The notes under the pieces were generated by a model. It saw only the letters and a program-made list of their open reading frames with translations. It had not been told where the DNA came from and made no database searches. DNA of 26,132 nucleotides from JBDLRH01 sp039800165 (GTDB taxonomy: Bacteria; Pseudomonadota; Gammaproteobacteria; Burkholderiales; Burkholderiaceae_C), in assembly GCA_039800165.1 (NCBI GenBank), contig JBDLRH010000146.1, forward strand, positions 1 through 26,132. The letters run 5' to 3'. This document shows, piece after piece, positions 15,716 through 22,180 of this stretch. The position numbers and the translations under genes are program-made. Each line of letters begins with the position of its first letter. Positions within the stretch are counted from its first letter, which is position 1.

Positions 15716-15772
15716 GCGCAGCTTCCACCCGCCTTCCCCTGTTTCCTTCCACCGTCTTCAACGAGGCCACCG

Positions 15773-17068
15773 ATGGTCCCGCACCTCATCACCGCCCTGA
15801 CCGGGCCGATCAACGAGCTCGAGCAGCGCATCCTGGAGTCGATGCCCGCGATCGAGCGCTGGTTCCGCCTGGAGTGGATGGAGCACACGCCGCCGTTTTA
15901 TTGCGCGGTGGACATCCGCAATGCGGGCTTCAAGCTCTCGCCGGTGGACACCGACCTGTTCCCCGGCGGCTGGAACAACCTCACGCCCGAGATGGTGCCG
16001 CTGGCGGTGCAGGCGGCGATGGCTGCGATCGAGAAGATCTGCCCCGAGGCCAAGAACCTGCTGGTGATTCCCGAGAACGACATCCACAGCAGCTTCTACC
16101 TGAGCAGCCTGGCGCAGCTGCAGCGCATCTTCCACATGGCGGGCCTCAATGTGCGGCTTGGCTCGATCGACCCGGCGCTCAAGGCGGCCAAGACGATCAC
16201 GCTGCCCGACGGCGACCAGATCACCATCGAGCCGGTGGTGCGCAAGAAGGGCGGTGGCCGCGGGCGGCTGGGCCTGAAGGACTTCGACCCCTGCACCATC
16301 CTGCTGAACAACGAGCTCAGTGCGGGCACGCCCGGCATCCTGGAAGACCTGCACGAGCAGTACCTGCTGCCGCCGCTGCACGCGGGCTGGAGCGTGCGCC
16401 GCAAGAGCCGCCACTTTGCGAGCTACGAAGAGGTGTGCAAGCGCGTGGGCAAGCTGCTGGGCATCGATCCGTGGCTGATCAATCCGATGTTCAACCAGTG
16501 CGGCGAGGTGAACCTGGCCGACAAGACCGGCCTGGACTGCCTGCGCACCAATGTCGATGCGCTGCTGACCAAGGTGCGCCGCAAGTACAAGGAATACGGC
16601 ATCCACGAGCGGCCGTTCGTGGTGGTGAAGGCCGACGACAGCGCGCGCGGCACCGGCATCATGACGCTGCGCGACGTGAAGGACCTGGATGCCCAGCTCG
16701 CGCAGGTGGCCAAGGCGGGCCAGCCGCTGCCCACGGCCGATGTGATCATCCAGGAAGGCGTGCTGACCGCCGAGCGCATCAACGAGGCGGTGGCCGAGCC
16801 GGTGGTCTACATGATGGACCGCTATGTGGTGGGCGGCTTCTACCGCATCCATGCCGAGCGAGGCATCGACGAAAGCCTGAACGCGCCTGGCGCGGTGTAT
16901 GTGCCGCTGGCCTTCGAGAAAAGCGCGCAGATGCCGCAGCCCGGCGTGAAACCCGGAGCCAGCGCGCCCAACCGCTTCTACATGTATGGCGTGGTGGCGC
17001 GCCTGGCACTGGTGGCCGCTGCCTACGAGCTGGAGGCGACCGACCCCGACGCAGAGCACTTCGACTGA
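15773..17068 (+). CDS. gshA: Glutamate-cysteine ligase, GshA family of the T. ferrooxidans type
   Basis: This enzyme joins glutamate and cysteine with ATP, the first and limiting step of glutathione synthesis. The protein has 431 residues. It is not homologous in any obvious way to E. coli GshA. It matches the distinct family typical of beta-proteobacteria and Acidithiobacillus by its sequence style: YCAVDIRNAGFKLSPVDTDL, FPGGWNNLT, NLLVIPENDIHSSFYL, KSRHFASYEEVC, and FNQCGEVNLADKTGLDCLRT. The segment VVVKADDSARGTGIM (Lys286 onward) looks like a nucleotide-binding Gly-rich loop, which is my reading, not a known assignment. The ATG at 15773 is 57 bases after proA. A 133-base gap follows before kup, and gshB lies just beyond kup. 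Confidence 0.9.
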   Translation: MVPHLITALTGPINELEQRILESMPAIERWFRLEWMEHTPPFYCAVDIRNAGFKLSPVDTDLFPGGWNNLTPEMVPLAVQAAMAAIEKICPEAKNLLVIPENDIHSSFYLSSLAQLQRIFHMAGLNVRLGSIDPALKAAKTITLPDGDQITIEPVVRKKGGGRGRLGLKDFDPCTILLNNELSAGTPGILEDLHEQYLLPPLHAGWSVRRKSRHFASYEEVCKRVGKLLGIDPWLINPMFNQCGEVNLADKTGLDCLRTNVDALLTKVRRKYKEYGIHERPFVVVKADDSARGTGIMTLRDVKDLDAQLAQVAKAGQPLPTADVIIQEGVLTAERINEAVAEPVVYMMDRYVVGGFYRIHAERGIDESLNAPGAVYVPLAFEKSAQMPQPGVKPGASAPNRFYMYGVVARLALVAAAYELEATDPDAEHFD

Positions 17069-17083
17069 GTCGGTCGGCAACGG

Positions 17084-17101
17084 TGTTGCTGCGCTGCAAC
17101 A
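17084..17101. repeat. Inverted repeat TGTTGC-N6-GCAACA between gshA and kup
   Basis: Perfect 6-bp arms lie at 17084-17089 and 17096-17101, with TGCGCT between them; the centre GCGC (17091-17094) adds partial symmetry. It starts 15 bases after the gshA stop. No U-tract follows, so an operator is more likely than a terminator. From memory, TGC-rich palindromes of this style are bound by PhaR-type regulators in beta-proteobacteria, but this is only a resemblance. Confidence 0.5.
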
Positions 17102-17140
17102 TAAGACGGCGAAGTGACCGTGGCCGGCGGCGCGCAGGCG

Positions 17141-17146
17141 CACAAT
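17141..17146 (+). promoter_or_regulatory. Candidate -10 element of kup
   Basis: CACAAT is followed by TCGGGCG, the same pattern seen upstream of leuS, proA, ptsN and lysR. It lies 55 bases before the kup start. No good -35 is present; a GTGACC at 17114-17119 is too far away (21 bases). Confidence 0.3.
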
Positions 17147-17201
17147 TCGGGCGTCTCAGGCTTCTGAAGCCGCCCCGGCACACGCCGGCGCGCGGCGCAC
17201 C

Positions 17202-19070
17202 TTGTCCTCGCAACGCTCTTCCCTTGCCGCGCTGACCCTCGGGGCCGTGGGCGTGGTGTATGGCGACATCGGCACCAGCGTGCTGTATGCGCTCAAGGAG
17301 GTGTTCGCCTCGGGCCATGTGCCGTTCACCGTGCCGAACGTCTACGGCATCCTGTCGATCTTCTTCTGGACGCTGACGGTCATCGTCTCGCTGAAGTACG
17401 TGGTGCTGGTGCTGCGCGCCGACAACCACGGCGAAGGCGGCCTGATCGCGATGCTGGCGCTGGCCTCGCAGGCGGTGCGCAGGCGCCCGCAGCTGCGCGC
17501 GGTGCTGCTGGGCATCGGCATCTTCGGCACCGCCCTGTTCTACGGCGACGGCGTCATCACGCCGGCGATCTCGGTATTGTCGGCGGTCGAGGGCCTGGAG
17601 GTGGTGTCGCCCGCCTTCAAGCGCTGGGTGATTCCGCTCACGCTGGTGGTGCTGTTTGCGCTGTTTGCGGTGCAGCGGCGCGGCACCGGCGGCATCGGCC
17701 GCTTCTTCGGGCCGATCACGCTGCTGTGGTTTGCGGCGATTGCGGCGCTGAGCGTGCCGCACATCGCGGGTCACCCGGAAATCCTCGAGGCGCTGAGCCC
17801 GCACCATGCGCTGCGCTTCATGCTTGAGCAACCAGGCACCACCTTCATCATCCTGGGTGCGGTGGTGCTGTGCGTCACCGGTGCCGAAGCGCTGTACGCC
17901 GACATGGGCCACTTCGGCAAGAAGCCGATCCGCCTGGCCTGGTTCAGCGTGGTGATGCCGGCGCTCACGCTCAATTACTTCGGCCAGGGCGCGCTGCTGC
18001 TGGAGCAACCCGACGCGGTGCAGAACCCGTTCTACCGCATGGCGCCCGACTGGGCGCTGCTGCCGCTGGTGGTGCTGGCCACCGCCGCCACGGTGATTGC
18101 CTCGCAGGCGCTCATCACCGGCGCCTTCAGCGTGACCAAGCAGGTCATCCAGCTTGGCTACCTGCCGCGCCTGCGCATCGAGCACACCAGCGAGCGCGAG
18201 ACGGGGCAAATCTACATCCCGTTCGTCAACTGGGGCCTGTTCGTTGCCATCGTGCTGGCGGTGCTGATGTTCCGTTCGTCGAGCAACCTGGCGGCGGCCT
18301 ACGGCATTGCGGTCACGCTGGACATGCTGATCACCACCACGCTGACCTTCTTCGTCATCCGCTACGGCTGGGGTTACCCGCTGGCGCTGTGCGTTGCCGC
18401 CACCGGCGCGTTTTTCGTGATCGATCTCACCTTCTTCGCGTCGAACCTGCTCAAGCTGCTCGACGGCGGCTGGTTCCCGCTGATGATCGGTGCGGCCATC
18501 TTCACGCTGATGATGACCTGGAAGCGCGGCCGCCAGCTGCTCAACGATGCGCTGAAGGCCGAGTCGATCGACCTGCGCAGCTTTCTGGATGCGGTGTTCG
18601 TGAGTGAGCCGGCGCGGGTGGAGGGCACGGCGGTGTTCCTCACCACCGACATCGGCTCGGTGCCCAATGCGCTGCTGCACAACCTCAAGCACAACAAGGT
18701 GCTGCACCAGCACAACCTGTTCGTGACGGTGCGCAACCACGAGGTGCCGTGGGTGCCGCTGGCGGACCGGCTGCGGCTCGAGCATCTGGGCCACGGCTGC
18801 TGGCAGGCCGAAGTGCACTACGGCTTCAAGGATGACCCGGACCTGCCCGGCGCGCTGGCACCCTTGCGCGAGCAGGGCTGCCCGCTGGATGCGATGAACA
18901 CCAGCTACTTCCTGTCGCGCGATTCGGTCATCCCCACGGTGGGTGGCGGCATGGCGCCGTGGCGCGAGGCGCTGTTTGCGCAGATGCACCGCAACGCCAG
19001 CGGCGCTGCAGACTTCCTGAAGCTGCCCAACAATGCGGTGGTCGAGCTCGGCTCGAAGATCGCCATCTGA
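17202..19070 (+). CDS. kup: Low-affinity potassium transport protein Kup
   Basis: Kup is an inner-membrane K+/H+ symporter of the KUP/HAK/KT family. The protein has 622 residues (E. coli 622). About 12 hydrophobic segments fill residues 1-430, and a cytoplasmic C-terminal domain follows. Motifs: GVVYGDIGTSVLYAL (GDIGTS at 21-26), LRADNHGEGGLIAMLALAS, FYGDGVITPAISVLSAVEGL, ALYADMGHFGKKPIRLAWF, LNYFGQGALLL and IYIPFVNWGLF. The C-terminal HNLKHNKVLHQHNLF is also typical. The start is a TTG at 17202; no ATG or GTG lies close upstream in frame, and the resulting N-terminus MSSQRSSLAALTLGAVG fits the family. gshB begins 15 bases after its stop, so kup and gshB very likely share an mRNA. Confidence 0.95.
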   Translation: MSSQRSSLAALTLGAVGVVYGDIGTSVLYALKEVFASGHVPFTVPNVYGILSIFFWTLTVIVSLKYVVLVLRADNHGEGGLIAMLALASQAVRRRPQLRAVLLGIGIFGTALFYGDGVITPAISVLSAVEGLEVVSPAFKRWVIPLTLVVLFALFAVQRRGTGGIGRFFGPITLLWFAAIAALSVPHIAGHPEILEALSPHHALRFMLEQPGTTFIILGAVVLCVTGAEALYADMGHFGKKPIRLAWFSVVMPALTLNYFGQGALLLEQPDAVQNPFYRMAPDWALLPLVVLATAATVIASQALITGAFSVTKQVIQLGYLPRLRIEHTSERETGQIYIPFVNWGLFVAIVLAVLMFRSSSNLAAAYGIAVTLDMLITTTLTFFVIRYGWGYPLALCVAATGAFFVIDLTFFASNLLKLLDGGWFPLMIGAAIFTLMMTWKRGRQLLNDALKAESIDLRSFLDAVFVSEPARVEGTAVFLTTDIGSVPNALLHNLKHNKVLHQHNLFVTVRNHEVPWVPLADRLRLEHLGHGCWQAEVHYGFKDDPDLPGALAPLREQGCPLDAMNTSYFLSRDSVIPTVGGGMAPWREALFAQMHRNASGAADFLKLPNNAVVELGSKIAI

Positions 19071-19085
19071 CACCGCCCAACCGAC

Positions 19086-20057
19086 ATGCACATCCTCTTT
19101 GTTGCCGACCCGCTGGAGTCCTTCAAGCCCTACAAGGACAGCACCTTCACCATGATGCGTGAGGCGCAGCGCCGCGGACACGCCATCAGCGCCTGCGAAC
19201 CGAAAGACCTGATGTGGCAAAGCGGTGGCCGCGTGACCGGCTTCGTGCGCGACATCACGCTGACCGGCAGCGAAGACGACGCCTGGTTCACCGCGCAGCA
19301 GCAGCCTCCGCATGAGCGGCCGCAGGCGCTGGCCGACTTCGATGCGGTGATCATGCGCAAGGACCCGCCGTTTGACAGCGAATACTTCTACGCCACCCAC
19401 CTTCTGGAGCAGGCCGGGCGCGAAGGCGCGCGCGTCTTCAACCAGCCGCGCGCCCTGCGCGACCACCCCGAGAAGCTCGCCATCCTGGAATTCGCGCAGT
19501 ACCTCAGCCCCACGCTGGTGACGCGCGACGAGAGCGACATCAAGCGCTTTCACGCCGAGCACAAGGAGATCATCCTCAAGCCGCTGGACGGCATGGGCGG
19601 CATGGGCATCTTTCGCGTCGGGCCCGACGGCCTGAACCTGGGCTCGATCACCGAGACGCTGAACCGCCACGGCACCACCACGGTGATGGTGCAGAAGTTC
19701 GTTCCCGAGATCGCGCAGGGCGACAAGCGGGTGCTGCTGATCGGCGGCAAGCCGGTGCCCTACAGCCTGGCGCGCATTCCGCAGGGCAGCGAGATCCGCG
19801 GCAACCTGGCCGCCGGCGGTAAGGGCGTGGCGCAGCCGCTGAGCGCGCGCGACCGCGAGATCGCCGAGGCGCTGGGCCCGGTGCTGGCGGCGCGCGGTCT
19901 GCTGCTGGTGGGGCTGGACATCATCGGCAGCTGCCTGACCGAGGTGAACGTGACCAGCCCGACCTGCTTTCGCGAGATCACCGACCAGACCGGCTTTGAT
20001 GTGCCGGCGATGTTCATCGACGCGCTGGAGCAGGCGGTGGCTTCAGCGGTGCGCTGA
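19086..20057 (+). CDS. gshB: Glutathione synthetase
   Basis: GshB adds glycine to gamma-glutamylcysteine with ATP, the second step of glutathione synthesis. The protein has 323 residues (E. coli 315). It is an ATP-grasp enzyme. The N-terminal domain starts MHILFVADPLESFKPYKDST. The Gly-rich loop is KPLDGMGGMGIF (165-176). The metal-binding block near the C-terminus is TEVNVTSPTCFREI with Glu286 and Asn288. RKDPPFDSEYFYATHLLE is another family block. It lies 15 bases after kup, and a YciI-family gene starts 24 bases after its stop. In other Burkholderiales gshB is, as I recall, often followed by PTS genes (EIIA-Man, HPr, EI); these are absent here. Confidence 0.96.
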   Translation: MHILFVADPLESFKPYKDSTFTMMREAQRRGHAISACEPKDLMWQSGGRVTGFVRDITLTGSEDDAWFTAQQQPPHERPQALADFDAVIMRKDPPFDSEYFYATHLLEQAGREGARVFNQPRALRDHPEKLAILEFAQYLSPTLVTRDESDIKRFHAEHKEIILKPLDGMGGMGIFRVGPDGLNLGSITETLNRHGTTTVMVQKFVPEIAQGDKRVLLIGGKPVPYSLARIPQGSEIRGNLAAGGKGVAQPLSARDREIAEALGPVLAARGLLLVGLDIIGSCLTEVNVTSPTCFREITDQTGFDVPAMFIDALEQAVASAVR

Positions 20058-20081
20058 GCGTCAGTGCAGCAAGAACAGCAG

Positions 20082-20375
20082 ATGTTGTTTGCCGTGATCT
20101 TCCGCGACAAGCCCGGCCACGGCCCTGTGCGCCAGCAGTGGCTTGGCGCGCACCTCCGCTGGGTCGACGAGCACAGCGCCGTGGTGCGGGTGGCCGGCTC
20201 GCTGCGCCGCGAGAGTGGCGAGGTGCCGATCGGCGGCCTGTGGATCGTCGAGGCCGAATCGAAGCAGGCGGTGGACGCGCTGCTGCGCACCGACCCGTTC
20301 TGGACCGCGGGGCTGCGCGAGAGCGTGGAGATCCTGCACTGGTCCAAGGCGTTCGATCGGCTCACGCCGATCTGA
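20082..20375 (+). CDS. YciI family protein
   Basis: This is a small protein of the YciI-like ferredoxin-fold family, whose cellular role is mostly unknown. The protein is 97 residues from the ATG at 20082. Family features are the N-terminal strand MLFAVIFRDKPGHG, His24 in GAHLRWVDEH, AGSLR, GGLWIVEAESKQAVDALLRTDPF (with Asp71-Pro-Phe), and the final strand VEILHW. An in-frame GTG at 20064 would add six residues, but the shorter start fits the family better. It is 24 bases after gshB and probably belongs to the same transcript. Its stop is one base from the stop of the convergent MFS gene. No specific function can be assigned. Confidence 0.85.
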   Translation: MLFAVIFRDKPGHGPVRQQWLGAHLRWVDEHSAVVRVAGSLRRESGEVPIGGLWIVEAESKQAVDALLRTDPFWTAGLRESVEILHWSKAFDRLTPI

Positions 20376-20376
20376 G

Positions 20377-21858
20377 TCAGCGCGCGGGTGCCGCCCGCAG
20401 CCGCCACGCCGCCACACCGGCCAGGGCGCACAGCACGGCCAGCATGATGAAGGTGTCGTTGAAGGCGGCCAGCCGCGCGGGGCTGCTGGCTTCGATGGTG
20501 AGCGAGTCGCCGCGGGCGGCGATGCGCCACTCCAGCACGATGCCGCACATGCTCACGCCGACCGAGCCGCCCAGCGTGCGGATGAAGTTGATCACGCTCG
20601 AGCCCTGGGGGATCAGCCCCCGCTCGAGACCGCGCATCGCGCCCAGGTTGAGCGAGGGCAGCACGAAGCCCAGCCCGATGCGTCCCACCGTGGCAAACAC
20701 CACCAGCACCCACAGCGCGGTCTGCAGGCCCACCGCCAGCATCAGCAGGAACGACAGCGACAGCAGCGCCAGGCCCAGCGTCACCAGCAGGTGCGCCGGC
20801 TGCCGGTCGGCCAGGCGCCCGACGATGGAGATCGTGATCGCCAGCACCAGCCCCGCGGGCAGCATCAGCGTGCCCACATACGACGCCGACAGCCCCAGCG
20901 CGAGCTGCATGTACACCGGCAGCAGATAGGTCGAGCCGAACAGGGCGGTGCCGTAGATGAAGGCGACGATGCCGCCCATCGCGAACTGCCGGTGCTCAAA
21001 CAGCGACAGGTTCACCAGTGCCGTGCGGTGCTGCAGCTGCAGCCGGCGTTGCCACACGACAAAGCCGCCCAGCAGCAGTGCGCCCGTCGCCAGCAGCAGC
21101 GCCGCCCCTGCGGCTTCACCCGCCCCGCCGTGCAGCAGCACCAGGCCATTGAGCAGCGCCACCACGCCGGCCGACACCAGCGCAAGGCCACGCCAGTCAA
21201 AGCCGGCAGCGCTGCGTGTGCCTGCAGCAGTACTGCCAGCAGGCGCGGTGCCGGTGATCGGCACATAGCGCCGCGCCAGCCACAGCGCCAGCAGGCACAG
21301 CGGCACCACCATGAAGAAGATCGAACGCCAGCCGAAGGCGTCCACCAGCACGCCGCCCACGCTCGGCCCGATGGCCGGCGCCAGCACCACGCCGGTGCCG
21401 AACACGCCGCTGGCGCGGCCCTGCTCGTGCGGCTCGAAGGCGCGCAGGATGATGATCGCCGGGATCGGCTGCAGCACGCCGGCCGCCAGACCTTCGGCCA
21501 CGCGCGCAGCCAGCACCCACGCGTACACATCCGACAGCCCGCCCCAGATGCCGCCGGCCAGCAGCAGCAGCGTGGCGCCCACGTAGGTGCGCCGGTAGCC
21601 GTAGCGTTCCAGCAGCCAGGGCGTGGCCAGCATCGACACCGTCATGGCCACCATGAAGCCCGAGGTGACCCACTGCGCGCGTTCCTGCCCCAGCGTGAAC
21701 TGGCGGCTCATGTCGGGGATGGCGACGTTGACGATGGTCGACGACATGATCGACGCCATCGTGCCGATCATCACGGTGAACAGCAGCCACCAGCGCCAGC
21801 GCGGCCCATGGCGGGCGCGCAGCGCGTCGGGCGTGCCGTGATCGTGCGGTGCGGTCAA
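20377..21858 (-). CDS. MFS transporter, DHA2 (EmrB/QacA-like) drug or metabolite exporter
   Basis: This is an inner-membrane proton-antiport exporter of the 14-TM DHA2 group. The protein has 493 residues (EmrB 512). The first membrane segment is WWLLFTVMIGTMASIMSSTI followed by VNVAIPDMSRQF. Motif A-like ERYGYRRTYVGA and the antiporter motif C (VLAPAIGPSVGGVLVDAFGW) are present. Later segments include FGSTYLLPVYMQLALGLSAS and GLIPQGSSVINFIRTLGGSVG, both typical of EmrB relatives. The likely start is a TTG at 21856-21858, overlapping the stop of the upstream CWC gene (TTGA). The frame is open further upstream, but that part is the CWC gene in another frame. No emrA-like adaptor or outer-membrane channel is nearby. 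Substrate unknown; an acid exporter linked to the upstream catabolic genes is possible but unproven. Confidence 0.87.
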   Translation of the reverse strand: MTAPHDHGTPDALRARHGPRWRWWLLFTVMIGTMASIMSSTIVNVAIPDMSRQFTLGQERAQWVTSGFMVAMTVSMLATPWLLERYGYRRTYVGATLLLLAGGIWGGLSDVYAWVLAARVAEGLAAGVLQPIPAIIILRAFEPHEQGRASGVFGTGVVLAPAIGPSVGGVLVDAFGWRSIFFMVVPLCLLALWLARRYVPITGTAPAGSTAAGTRSAAGFDWRGLALVSAGVVALLNGLVLLHGGAGEAAGAALLLATGALLLGGFVVWQRRLQLQHRTALVNLSLFEHRQFAMGGIVAFIYGTALFGSTYLLPVYMQLALGLSASYVGTLMLPAGLVLAITISIVGRLADRQPAHLLVTLGLALLSLSFLLMLAVGLQTALWVLVVFATVGRIGLGFVLPSLNLGAMRGLERGLIPQGSSVINFIRTLGGSVGVSMCGIVLEWRIAARGDSLTIEASSPARLAAFNDTFIMLAVLCALAGVAAWRLRAAPAR

Positions 21859-22127
21859 GGCCGCGCGGGCGCCTGGCGCGCTTCGTCGTCGATGGCGCGC
21901 CGCACGCAGGCCTCGCAGATGCAGGCCACGCCTTGCGCATCGGCAGGCAGCCGCGCCAGCAGGCTTTTCGGAAAGCTCAGCCGCGTGCACCAGCACGGCG
22001 GCATCGCATCGATGGCAGCGCCCTGCGCCCTGGCGGCTTCCATGCCGCAGGCGTTCGGCCCGCCGCACAGCGGGCAGCGCGTGCGCTCAGGCGATGCGGC
22101 GGAATCGGGGGGCGAAGCGGCAACCAC
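21855..22127 (-). CDS. Small cysteine-rich CWC family protein
   Basis: This 90-residue protein belongs, by its motif, to the cysteine-rich CWC family, whose function is unknown. Eight cysteines are arranged as CPLC (18, 21), Cys27, the hallmark PPCWCTRLSFP (45, 47), and CICEAC (69, 71, 74). The spacing suggests one or two zinc- or iron-binding sites. There is no signal peptide or membrane segment, so it is probably cytoplasmic. The start is a GTG at 22125-22127. It lies 42 bases after glcB, and its stop overlaps the TTG start of the MFS gene by four bases, so both should be co-translated. The ends (MVAASPPDSAASPE and DEARQAPARP) look disordered. Confidence 0.82.
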   Translation of the reverse strand: MVAASPPDSAASPERTRCPLCGGPNACGMEAARAQGAAIDAMPPCWCTRLSFPKSLLARLPADAQGVACICEACVRRAIDDEARQAPARP

Positions 22128-22150
22128 GCATGCAGTCTACGCCGCCCCGG

Positions 22151-22180
22151 CCCCTTACGCGGCGGCCCCTTACGCGGCGG
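22151..22180. repeat. Perfect tandem duplication of 15 bp at the glcB stop codon
   Basis: CCCCTTACGCGGCGG occurs twice head to tail (22151-22165 and 22166-22180). On the minus strand each copy contains a TAA, 15 bases apart and in frame, so glcB ends with a stop followed five codons later by a second one. Confidence 0.9.

Noticed and set aside
16779..19670. A 963-codon minus-strand open frame across gshA, kup and gshB
   Set aside because: It spans three well-supported plus-strand genes and shows low-complexity His/Gln/Arg composition typical of antisense shadows.
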